DNA from: Romanomermis culicivorax
Lineage: Eukaryota > Nematoda > Enoplea > Mermithida > Mermithidae
DNA: 64,000 nucleotides
Direction: 5' to 3'
Assembly: GCA_963922205.1 (NCBI GenBank)
Contig: CAWUHX010000043.1
Span: 682,001 to 746,000 of the forward strand
Positions within the stretch are counted from its first letter, which is position 1. Each line of letters starts with the position of its first letter. Below the pieces are notes generated by a model. That model saw only the letters and a list, made by a program, of their open reading frames with translations, made no database searches and was not told where the DNA came from. The translations under genes were made by a program, and so were the position numbers. This document shows positions 22,140 to 32,568 of the stretch, piece after piece.

Positions 22140-22935
22140 GTTTTATCGCCCAAGGATGGCCACCCAGAATTCCTATGGACGCCGTGTTGGAGGTCGTTGG
22201 TCAATTGGAATCAATGAATCTGCTGGGTAAACTACCTTCTTTTTCTGACATCTCAGGTCTGAAAATCAGATATCCTTATAAGTCACCGGCTTTAATGATT
22301 TCTCGTTTACAGATTCCTCATCTGTCACCGATGTGATGTGGGTGGTCTGGTCAACGGATTTGGCCACAAAGTATCCGCACCTCCCATGGGCACTACTCAA
22401 CGTGCCATTCGAGGTTGAGGTGCTTACCGCCACTGACGTGGTGCTATCGGCACTAGCGGCCCTGCGGATATTGGGACCTGACGTTGCTTGAGGAGTGCTC
22501 GAGTTTATCGCCGATGGAACTATTCGCACCACCCTGGTAGACAAGATCCTGTTGGACAGTGAACTGTCATCACCGGCAGTGGACGCCGTCCACCGTGCTG
22601 TGGAAGAGGCAAGTTGCAACGCGCGGCCCACAGCAGTTGTTGCGGCATCACCATCAATGACGAGGATGGGAGTCCAAACACTATCGGCAATTGCCCAGCA
22701 GCAACCAATGGCCACCACAAAACTGTCACCCCCGGTCGCCAATGCCTTCGGAGAGACATTGCGCGCCGTCAACGACGACGTCAGCATCATGGAGGCGTCG
22801 CCATTCTCGATGGCAACTACCCAGCGGTCCCCGAAGATTGGCGTTCTTCGCGAAGTCCACCTGTGCAGAGGCTTGGTCATCGACTTCCCCAGTGAGAACC
22901 CGGTATCATCAGACAACGATGACAAAGAATGAAAC
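22140..22935 (+). other. Unassigned coding-like stretch between gag and the env-like region
   Basis: A plus-strand frame is open at 22495-22932 ([20 protein letters not shown] is typical), with a similar stretch before it (VLEVVGQLESMNLLGKL near 22180) in another frame. A long minus-strand frame covers the same bases and is taken as a shadow of GC-richer codons. No domain is recognised; it may be linker polyprotein. Confidence 0.35.
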
Positions 22936-22959
22936 CGCCCGATGGGTGAACACTGTACA

Positions 22960-24666
22960 TATTGGTGTATATTTACGAGCACCCTTTGTAAATAGCTTGT
23001 ACATAATAAATTGGGCTTTGTGACACTACTGTTCTTAGGAATGAGCTCTGCATTACATGCTACTCAGCACCAATTTTGTGGTCTTTCAAGAAGGGGTCAT
23101 CTACTTGAGCTACCTCAAAAAGTTGAATGCAAGCCACCAAAATCTTCGTGTAGTCCATGATGCATGAATGTTACAGTGTATGTTCCTGTTTCTGATCCAA
23201 TCACTACTATAGCATGGAAGTGCATGTTGCCAAACCGTAAGGTGTGTACCAACACTGGTTTTTTGGATCTAGGGGCATTACTGCAGATGTCATTACCACT
23301 CAGCATCTAGCATCTGCGGCTTGTATGCTAGCACATCCCACGAAGGTGTTTGGTTTACAAAAGCTTGTGGAAATATGCCCTGGCTTTTACAGCACTAACC
23401 AAATGCTGGAGGTGATGTACTCATGGTGCTGCAGTGACATTTGCAAGATAGTGACTAACCTCTTCATGGAGGAGGGACAGGTCGCTTCGTGGGATGGCAC
23501 TACAGCTCTAAGTACCTTATGAGATGCAGCTGGATGCAGTCCCACTGCAGGTCAATGCACTACTCTAGACAGGGTTATCAATTGGCCTGCAACAAACTTT
23601 ACAGCACAGTGTCTTTATTGTCCTCAGGGCAATTACACCTGGGTCTGTGTCAGGGAACCATATCATCATCCATGATTTGCAAGTTACCCTGAAGATCCCG
23701 GGAAACTCTTGCCTCTTTCAGTTGTGTCCTGACCCCTTGTTAAACACAGTACGAATGGATCAAGGTCTTCTTCTACGCATCCACGGGAGATTTAATTTGT
23801 CCCAAAGGTTGTTTAGATTAGCAAAGGACTCCTGTCCTGACCCCGTCAATGCCAAACTGAACTACCTGGCTCAGCAGATCAAAGAATGGGAATTTAACAA
23901 TTTTAGGTTCATGTGGCTTGTGCTGTGCTCTCACGCTCAATGCTACCTTGATCTGACTTGGCAGTTGCTTTGTTTTGACCCTACACTAGAAGCCCGGGCA
24001 TTCCTGCAAAGGAATGACCTGGCGGCAGAATTCATGGGTGAAGCACTGGGGAATGGCCTTGTCAAAAGGTCAATGCCACTTATGTCTACCATTTGTACCA
24101 GGCGGGGGACACCTGTTACAAGTATCTACCTGTACAGGTTGGCGGTACAATTTATTTTGCCAATCCCGGTGGCCCAGATCTCACTAAATTCAGCCCAAAA
24201 GTGCCGTGTGACCACCACTTTAGGGGGATTTTCCGAAATTGCTCGGGCTGGTTTACTGAGTCTGGCACGGTCCATGTGAGCCACATTCCGCTTGAGCTGT
24301 TCTGGAAACAGCGCTTCAACCGCTGGTCTATCCCTCCAACCAGATAATATTTATCAAGTGGTTGCAGGGGTAGGGACTGACATCAAAGCTTCACTGGAAG
24401 GTGTTGGTCTGACAGCAAACCACGTCATTACTGGTCAGCAGCACAACCTCATACAGGGCTTATAGTCTCTTTTGAGTGGATGGCTGCAGTTGATCTTTAA
24501 CACCTCCATTGCTCTGGCAGTGCTGGCAGGTACAGGATTTCTCATCTATGTTGGGTTCTCCTATCATCTCAGTTACTGCCTGCCGAAAAGACAGGTTCGG
24601 TTTGTCAGCCAATACTCTACGTTGAACCTCCTCCAGAAAGTTCAATGCTGGATAGGTTTTCATTAG
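22960..24666 (+). pseudogene. Env-like glycoprotein relic between gag and pol
   Basis: Several plus-strand frames are rich in Cys and carry possible N-glycosylation sites, with a short Trp/Cys-containing block near 23190-23260 of the kind seen in viral surface glycoproteins. The frame at 24093-24347 has paired Cys and aromatic residues. The frame at 24472-24666 encodes a strong membrane span (SIALAVLAGTGFLIYVGF) followed by a short basic tail, as at the C-terminus of a fusion glycoprotein. The frames are separated by stops and frameshifts, so no intact protein exists. The usual env position is 3' of pol; here the region is between gag and the protease. Identity as env is inferred from features, not from a database match. 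Confidence 0.5.
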
Positions 24667-24678
24667 GTACAGAATGAT

Positions 24679-25608
24679 GTGCTAACTCAGTTAGACAGGA
24701 TCACTTCGTGTTTTGTCTTACAAGTTGACCTCGAGGAAACTCCTGCTTTCCTTGACACTGGTTGTCCAGGGACCATCATTAGTCAACGCCTTCACAAAGT
24801 CTTGATTAAAGAAAGTCTGAAGGCGGCGATGGCTTTCCAGCAACATCACGACTTTAACCCATTAATGAGTATCAATGGGAAAGCCGTCCATACTCTCCTA
24901 TAGGGACCCTATGAGATCATGTTGCCTGGAACCCGTCAGCCACACACAAGAGTGGATATACATCTCCATGTGTGTAGGACTACGTCTCCTTTCCGGGCAC
25001 CAGTCGATCTGATTCTTGGATTGGACTTTCCAGAACAATTCCAGAATATTGCATTTGATTACCAACAACACGTCTGTCAGTTGAATGCAGTAGAACTGCC
25101 ACTTCTTTTGACAGTGGCTGAGATTGATAAGGTTGAACCCTGGTGGGAGAACACACGTTCACTATCAAGGGCCTCCCAGAGGTCCGGGTCTCGATCAAGA
25201 TCAAGGACTTCATCCCTTTCTCCGCCACCCTCGCGAGCTTCCTCAGTTGCCTCATCACATGGGTCAACTAGAGGTAGCTGGACCTCTTCTAGATGGGCCA
25301 GTCGTCATTTTATGGCCAGGTCAGGGTCAAACTGTCCTGGACCTCCGCCTGGAAATTCTCCAGTTACACTAGAAAAAGGCCATTTTCGCCAGCCTAGTGA
25401 TTCTGATGTGCCTGCATCCCCTGTACTAGAGGTGCCCCCACTCTTTGACACTGACGTCCAATCCTTACGAGCTACTCAGAGCTCAGGAGAGCGATCAGAC
25501 CATGTACTCACTGTTCAAGTCCATCTCACTCCTCGAACCAATCCGGAGCCATCGGTTGGTTATGCTCTGGTAGGACTACTCCGATGCACCGGTTTGCCGA
25601 TACCATAG
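24679..25608 (+). pseudogene. First retropepsin-like domain and Ser/Arg-rich linker
   Basis: The frame at 24679-24903 has FLDTGCPGTIIS, a DTG-type active-site loop, and ends at a TAG (24901). The following frame (24919-25608) continues in phase with VDLILGLDFPEQF, the second conserved retropepsin motif, then a low-complexity stretch (RSGSRSRSRTSSLSPPPSRA). Only one in-frame stop separates the halves. A full retropepsin pattern is therefore present upstream of a second, independent one. The Ser/Arg linker may be a nucleic-acid-binding or spacer segment. Confidence 0.7.
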
Positions 25609-25617
25609 CAAACCAAT

Positions 25618-26037
25618 GTGCCAGAGTCGAGTTTTGATGACTCCGCACCTGACCCAGGTCATGTGGTGTCAGCATTCTACCCCACTGCAATGAGGACCCC
25701 TCATATCGGAGTTCTACTGAACAATTGGGAGGAAGCCAAAGCTCTGATTGATACAGGAGCAGTTTTCTCACTCCTTGATCACAAGTTGGGGGTCCAGTTA
25801 CCTGACTCGGTACTCACAGAGATTAGGGCTCGACCCATAGTAGCCAATGGGTCTCCGATTCTACTGCTAAGCGCTGCCTATGTCACGGTGACAGTCACTG
25901 ATGTCTCTGAACGGATCCAGGTCCAAGTTCAGAAGAATTGTTCAGCTGAACTAGTCTTGGGGAGGAACTTCCTCCGACAGTTCAATTGCGTCAGCTTGAA
26001 CTGGGAGAAATCCTTTCTTCAATCCAAGGAACTTTGA
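25618..26037 (+). pseudogene. Second retropepsin-like domain
   Basis: 140 codons with ALIDTGAVFSLLD (active-site loop) and ELVLGRNFLRQFN (second motif), spaced as in a single retropepsin monomer. The frame stops with TGA at 26037 before the RT part. Just after it, a 41-bp segment beginning GTTCCGTGTGAGG is tandemly duplicated (26038-26118), which disrupts the join to RT. This domain, next to RT, is probably the ordinary pol protease; the one upstream would be the extra copy. Confidence 0.75.
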
Positions 26038-26111
26038 GTTCCGTGTGAGGACCTCATTCACAACCTTCCCTCCACTCAGTTCCGTGTGAGGGCCTCATTC
26101 ACAACCTTCCC

Positions 26112-27360
26112 TTGCAGGAGTTGATTGTCCTTGAGCCTCGCTTGCTGACACAATTTACTACACCGGTACCTTCATTATACGCAACTGTGCCGGAGGTAGC
26201 TTTCTTTCCTAAGCCCCTTTTGGGACAACAACACAGTGTGTATTTTGCTGGTACTGTGAGCACTGTGACTAACGGTCACATACCCCTACAGGTAGTTAAC
26301 CCGAGTACACACCCAGTGGTTCTCTACCCGCACACGACCATCGGTCATGTGCAGATGCACACTGATTCCTCACAGGAATCAGCGGTCAAGTCTGATACCA
26401 TTGTTGATCCGAAGTGGGTCGAGGCAAATGCTGTGATATCTCCCGATATCTCCTCACAGGATAAGACAGCATCTCTCGATCTACCGGTTGCATTCACTGA
26501 CCTCTATGCTATTGATGAGAAGGACACAGGTTCCACTGACCTCATGCACCACGAGATCAGCACAGGTGATGCTCGCCCAGTCCACTGTTTCCCTTACCGC
26601 ACCACACCCAAGGAAAAGGACCTCTTCATACAGGTAGTCAGAGCGCTCCAGGAAACAGGTATTATTCGGCCCAGTACTTCCCCCTGGGCTACTAATACCG
26701 TTCTGGTTCGCAAGAAAAATGGTGTGTGGACTTTCTTGGTCTTAACGAGGTCACGAAAAAGGATGTCTATCCTCTCCCGCGGATTGATGATATCCTCGAC
26801 ACACTGAAGGGTATGAAATACTTTACTACCCTTGATCAGGCTAACGCCTACTGGTCTATACCTATTGCTGAGGCAGACAAGGAGAAAATGGCGTTCAACA
26901 CGCCTATTGGACTTTATGAGCTCAACTATCTGCCTTTTGGTCTCTGCAACGCCCCTGGGACGTTTATGGATTTGCTTCTCACAGAACTGCAGTGGCGCAC
27001 AGCACTGACCTATCTCGATGACATCTCGGTGTTCGGGAACTCTCACACCCAGATGCTTGAGCGACTGACGGATGTGTTTATGCATCTCCGTCAGGGTGGA
27101 ATGAAGCTCAGACTGGGCAAGTGCAAGTTTTCACACTCTGAAGTAGAATATCCAGGCTACTGTATCTCACAGAACAGCCTTGAACCAGATAATGTCAAAT
27201 TGGCTGCCGTCTAGGATCTACCCATTCCACAGAAGGCCAAAGACATCAAGTCTTTTCTTGGTCTTGTGTCTTATTATAGGCGTTTCATCCCTGGTTGCAC
27301 CCAGCTCAGCGAGCCGCTGACCAAGCTCCTATTGAAGGAAGTTACCTTCCTGTGGTCAAA
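26112..27360 (+). pseudogene. pol: Reverse transcriptase, frameshifted and with a stop
   Basis: The frame at 26112-26807 carries the pre-RT region and RT entry (HEISTGDARPVHCFPYRT, GIIRPSTSPWATNTVLVRKK). A frameshift near 26730, with loss of the conserved RFCVDYR block, moves the rest to the frame at 26726-27214: TKKDVYPLPRIDDIL, FTTLDQANAYWSIP, LPFGLCNAPGTF, and the catalytic YLDD in LTYLDDISVFG. A TAG at 27212 is followed in the same frame by the thumb/connection motif (IKSFLGLVSYYRRFIPG) up to the nested insertion at 27363. RT of the Ty3/gypsy class, inactive here. Confidence 0.9.
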
Positions 27361-27362
27361 AC

Positions 27363-28162
27363 TAGGGATCGGCCGAGGGTAAAATAAAAAGCCTCGGCCT
27401 CCGCCAAGGCGAGGATTTTTGAAATCCTCGGCTCCGCTGAGGCCGAGGCCGAGGATTTTTTTAACATGATATTATATTAATACTCCGGTCACTGGTAAAA
27501 CTAATGAGAGACTTCTTTACTCTTGCCTTTATGATCTTCATCAAGTAATTCAAAACATAAAAAAATTTATTGTATGTAGGTTGAAACTTGAAAGCAATAA
27601 CAAATAATTTCAATTGAGAAAGTCAAGTAAATTTCACTCGGATTCATAGATGGCCACGTCGTCTTCGTCATTTGCACTGGCAGTCATACCACTGGCAATG
27701 ACTGAAGGTAGTGTATATGATTCATACCCGAGTGCCTTCAGGTTGTGTTTTAGAAATAATAATTTCCAAACATTTTCCGGCAGCAGCCGGTTTCAGTCGC
27801 CATTGGCTATGTTTCGAGCTGAAAAAGATAATCTACACAAACACAGTACATACTACACAGCGCGCCTTCAATAGTGACAATAAAACTGCTACATTGTATA
27901 GGGAGACATAATATTCTCACACATCTCATCACATTATTATATTAAAAAGTGTAACACTAAATAGGTAAATTAACGCAAAGATGTCTTCTATGCAAATTTT
28001 GTAGAATTTATGGAGTCAACCTGTCACTTTGATGCAGTAAACATTTTACATCAAAAATATCCTACTTGCTTTAGAGTTGCAAATAATCCTCGGCCTCGGC
28101 CATTTTTGATCGACACCCTCGGCCAAGGCCGAGGCCGAGGCCAATCCCACAGCCGATCCCTA
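27363..28162. mobile_element. hAT-type non-autonomous element nested in pol
   Basis: 800 bp with inverted ends TAGGGATCGGC and GCCGATCCCTA and a perfect 8-bp duplication GTCAAAAC (27355-27362 and 28163-28170). TAGGGAT-type ends and 8-bp duplications are the hallmark of hAT elements. Near each end it has GGCCGAGG/CCTCGGCC-rich arrays; the core is AT-rich and encodes nothing recognisable. It interrupts pol between RT and RNase H. Confidence 0.93.
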
Positions 28163-29957
28163 GTCAAAACCTCAGCAAGCGGCGTTCAATGAACTCCCAA
28201 GGCTGTTGACAAACCCTCCTGTTCTGCGACATCCAAACATTACAAAATCCTTTATCCTTCAAACAGATGCAAGCATTTCAGGGATAGGAGCGGTTCTGAT
28301 AGATGATAATGGATTCGACCATCCTGTCGCATATGCCAGTGGAGGGTTAACGGCAGCCGAGAAGAACTACACTTTTACAGAGTTAGAGACTCTCGCTGTT
28401 GTCCATTTCATCAAGCAATTTCCGCCTTACCTCTTTCAACATGAGGTGGTCGTTCAGACCGATCATACTGCTGTTAAGGCTGCATTGGAGAAACCTAACC
28501 CTTCAGCCCGGATAGTTCAGTGGGGCCTCGCGCTAGCTGAATTCAAACTGACAATTCGGCCCCCAAAAGGTCAGTCTAATGGTAATGCTGAGGCATTATC
28601 ATGCCTGCCTGATCCTAATTCCCTTGCCCGGGAGAGTATCGACCATACTCCCTTTTACAGACCTGAGGGAGAAATTATGATGATCTCTGATGGTGCACAG
28701 AGCCTGGCGAGGTCTGAGTCTTATGCTGAGATATCACAGGATGGGCAGCACCATGATTTTCTCCCAGCTCAATTTGAGGATCCAGAACTAGCCTCCATTC
28801 TTGGGTCACTCAAACCCTACAGTGACCAGAATGATGCTAATGGCTACCACCTGTTGGATAACATCCTTCAGAAGTGGACAGGCGAGTCCAACAAGATTGT
28901 CATTCCTCAATCAATGGTTACTACCATTATTGAGGCTCACCATAATGACATTCTCGCTGGACACTTTGGTGCGAAACGTACTGCGAGGCTTATAGCCTGC
29001 AGGTACCACTGGCCTTCCCTCAGTGCCGACATCAAGTCCTTTTGTCAGCGGTGTGATCTTTGCCAACGGAATAAACCCACGAGACAAAAGACCGGAGCAG
29101 CTCTGAAACCGATCACCATTACGGGGCCATTTCATCGAGTAGGTGTCGACTGTATGAGACCAATGACTACTAGTGAAAGTGGCAACCATTTTATTGTAGT
29201 CTTTATTGACTACTTTACCAAATGGGTTGAAGCTTTCGCTACTCCTGACATTACTGCACAAACCATAGCATGCCTTTTTGTTACACAAATTGTCTGCAGA
29301 CATGGGGCACCCCAGATTCTTCAGTCTGATCATAGTACTGATTTCACGTCCAAACTGATGACTGAAATCACTGCCATTTGTTCAACTAAGAAAATTCACT
29401 CCACTGCTTATCACCCGATGACAAACGGAGAAGTGGAAAGAGCTAATCAGACGCTAGCTACAGGGTTACGTATGTATGTCCACCAAGGTCATACTGATTG
29501 GGATGAACACCTGCCGTATTCTGTGTTTGCCATCAACATCAGCATGAATGAGTCCACAGGATATTCCCCCTTTGAGCTCATGTATGGTTGTGTGCCCATG
29601 CTACCTGTTGATGCGGCGCTCTCCTTCAACCCTCCGGCCCATATCATTGATATTTCCACATATGATATGGAGGTCAAATGGCATTTTACAAATGCCTTGA
29701 CCTTGATCCAGAGCTGAATTGAGAGATCACAGGCGGCTTATGCTCGATCTTATGATCGCATGGCACGAGATGTCTCATACAAAGTTGGGGATCAGGTGCT
29801 CAAACTGTGCACTGCCGACAAACGTGGCCTTATGCCTAAATTGCTGCCCATTTACGATGGACCCTACTTTGTAACCAATGTGACATATCCCAATGTCACC
29901 ACTCGGCTTGAGGCAGATCAAGAAGACACTGTGCATGTCAATCAGCTTAGATGCTAA
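28163..29957 (+). pseudogene. pol: RNase H and integrase of the large LTR element
   Basis: Open from the hAT junction to a TGA at 29715-29717, then in the same frame to a TAA after 29957. RNase H: FILQTDASISGIGAVL, then AEKNYTFTELETLAVV and VVQTDHTAV. Integrase: H2C2 zinc-binding region (HHNDILAGHF, CQRCDLCQRNK), core acidic triad in GVDCMRPM, ILQSDHSTDF and NGEVERANQTL, then a GPY-type C-terminal module (YDGPYFVTNVTYPN). All three catalytic integrase positions are present, so this part is damaged mainly by one nonsense codon. Confidence 0.92.
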
Positions 29958-30588
29958 GTGTCACCTGATTAGCCTACTGAAGTGGAGGAGATACCTTCCA
30001 CTTCACAGGTAATCAAGATGGCACCTTTTTTGATTCCATCAACAAGCGGAGACTTTACACAAGATCTCGTTGACCCACACCTTGATGCAGAGGTCTCCTA
30101 TCTGTAATCAAGTAGCTCTTCTCTTCTTTAGTCGACTTACGGACGAGGTCGTCCTTTTTCGAAGGACCGCCGTGCCCCTCATGGAATACCGACTCCTGCT
30201 CCACACTGGAACAGCAGTGTAAAGAAGAGAATGAGCAGCGATCAATGCATCTAAACTAGGGTATTGCCTCATATCACAGGTGCATCTGTGCGACAGCCTA
30301 TATCTTGCTCCTAAAATTTTTCCTTTTAGTCTTGTTACAGATTTCACAAATCAATCGACAATTGGCAACTTCACCAAATGGATCAATTGACATCAGCAAC
30401 TCCACGCATTTCCCATTGATGTCAGCAACTCCACGCACTATTGACATAACTCCACGAACAAAAACACACCAAAAAACCATTGGACCATCGACTGCCCGCG
30501 GTCACCTCTACCTGGAGGTTTGACTGCCACAGACATGCCGCACTCGATAACACAAGGATGAGGACGCCCTTTTTTTGAAGGACGGCTG
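29958..30588 (+). other. 3' untranslated internal region before the 3' LTR
   Basis: No coding frame. It contains two copies of a GGACGAGGTCGTCC-like hairpin with a GTCCTTTTTCGAAGGAC core (about 30140-30170 and 30560-30588), the second ending at the LTR, and two CAGCAACTCCACGC repeats related to the leader array. No classical polypurine tract is seen directly before the LTR. Confidence 0.6.
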
Positions 30589-32010
30589 TGTCACGTGCCG
30601 ACGAATTTCGCCCAGTGTCATGTGATTCACATCATACTTTTTTTCGTTATGTTTTTCACCACGTTTTGTGTTACAGTAATTCACATCAATTTTATGTTTC
30701 GTTTTTATAATTTTTACATGCATTTTTTGTGTGTACTTTTTCTGTTCCACTTACGCACTTTTATTTCCGTTTCAATTTGTTATTTTTCATTATACACATA
30801 GACTACGGTATGTAACTCGCTAGTCAAGGATTTCCATTAAAGATAAGCTCTCTGAGCTCATCGCTGTAATTGGAGCACAGCGTGCACCTCTTATCAGTAA
30901 AAACTAGCTATGTTTCGCAACATGAATTGCCTAGTTGGAAATTCTCACTAGATGACGTTCCTATGCTAAGCATGGAGAGTGAAAACTCGCCCCAATGCTT
31001 AACGTAGTGAACTGGAAAATGTCTATGTGACCATAGGCATCTTCTGCAGTGATTTCTGCTGCAGAAGTTAGCTTGTGGCAGTGTTAGCTCCGCCCAAGGC
31101 ATACTTTAGATTATGGGGCCCTTTAAAAGGGCCTGTTTTGTTAGTTTTGGACTAATTTTTGGGCCTAATCATCTTGTTGTGTTTTTACAGCCTGCGTCCC
31201 GCGTTTGCCATACATCATCTTTATTATAATTTATATATTTCATCTGTGTTCGCCGCCCCATCGAATAAATTTACATATTTCGCCTTTGGTCTCCCTTGTG
31301 TTGCCAGTTACTGTAACCAAACCATAGGAGCTTACCCGTCGCCATTGACCGAGAACCCCTGTCGCCTCCCTGAGGAAACATTTGATACTGTCGCCTGCCG
31401 ACCCACAGCCGCATTACCCTCCACGCCGAATCGCTCTGGATTCCCGTACCCGCTCACCGCCATCCGCAGGACCCATGCTTTGACCCTTGAACCCATCGCC
31501 CAGCACCGAGTACTTTGAGAAGAGGATTTAGTGAGTCTTCTCAGGGGTTATTATTGTTGAGGGTATATTTGTGGGAATCCTCCTTAAGCTAGTTTTCCCT
31601 TGAGAGTACCCTCAGTTCAGAAAGCCCTCAGACCCTTAAGGTCAGGGCCAATAAGGGATTTAGGTTAACAATTGGGTTCCCTACAGTACACCATTCTGCG
31701 AATGGCACCATCTCTCATTCCCAGTGAATGAGGACTAGGGATTGCCACCCCTGACCCGGCTGTGTTGTCCATTATTCTACAGCTGAACCCAAGGACAAGG
31801 CCGAGGTACACCATAGTTTTCCTGTGGTAGTACCAGCTGGGTTAGGTTCCCGAAACAAAAATATTAGCGAGCCACCCAATGGGGTCAGAGCATGCCTCAT
31901 ACAGTGTCATGGCTGTATTTCCTACAGGATATGGTATGGGTTCTCCCATCAATGTGACTGTTCACCAATTCAGTTAATGTGACATGGCTCCTATTTCGTT
32001 TAATGTGACA
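30589..32010 (+). repeat. 3' LTR
   Basis: Starts TGTCACGTGCCGACGAATTT and ends TTTAATGTGACA. TTTAAAAG lies at 31122-31129 and AATAAA at 31264-31269, matching the 5' LTR. Followed by the ATAG target duplication. Confidence 0.93.
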
Positions 32011-32014
32011 ATAG

Positions 32015-32568
32015 ACAGTGATGATCTATTTTTTCTGGATGTGCCTTGGCGCGCAGTGATGTTCATGCAATTAATAAATAGCCTGTATATACGGATATCT
32101 TTTTTCTCGAGTAGACTGTAGCAGTCAGGCGAACAAATTCACAAAAAAGATTTCAGCTTACGATGCAAGTTAATTGTCTGCTCACCGATTTCTATGAATT
32201 ATTTAGATTTCCGAGGCTCATTTGAAATCGAATAGGCTTTAAGTGGTGATAATGAATTGTGCTTGCTGGAGCAACCTCCAAGAGTTTGCTGTGTATCAAA
32301 CGAATCGACAAAAAAACGAATGTTGTTCTAATTATAAAATTTAAACCGCGTAATAATTGAAAAATGAGAATCTAATTATAACAAAAACAAAAAAATTCAA
32401 AAAACCAAGGAGGGGGTCACAAATTTTGGTCGAAATTTTTTCATCGCACAGTCGATGTCCTGCACGGTCTAACGGGAACGGAACACGATTTCCGCAGCGT
32501 CGCATATCTGGCAGGTTCGTACGTCGAGAAGTCGTCTACATTTAGCGCTAAAAGGTAGGAGCAAATAA
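32015..32568. other. Spacer 3' of the SUEL-domain gene
   Basis: Between the LTR element and the stop of the minus-strand SUEL gene. It probably includes that gene's 3' UTR. A short plus-strand frame at 32357-32545 has no protein-like character. Confidence 0.5.

Larger units (their letters stand above)
14516..32010 (+). mobile_element. Complete 17.5-kb Ty3/gypsy-type LTR element with env-like region
   Basis: Two same-orientation LTRs of about 1.42 kb (14516-15938 and 30589-32010) start TGTCACGTG and end TGACA or GAGACA. They are bounded by a 4-bp duplication, ATAG at 14512-14515 and ATAG at 32011-32014. The internal order is a 4.6-kb leader, gag, an env-like region, two retropepsin-like domains, RT, RNase H, integrase. 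Comparing about 270 LTR positions by eye I count about 20 differences, so the insertion is not recent. The coding region is broken by frameshifts and in-frame stops and by a nested hAT-type insertion at 27363-28162, so the copy is dead. Its family has solo LTRs at 12820 and 56625. Confidence 0.93.

Noticed and set aside
22266-22982. 238-residue minus-strand frame
   Set aside because: Opposite strand of a plus-strand retroelement, with no start context or domain; taken as a shadow.
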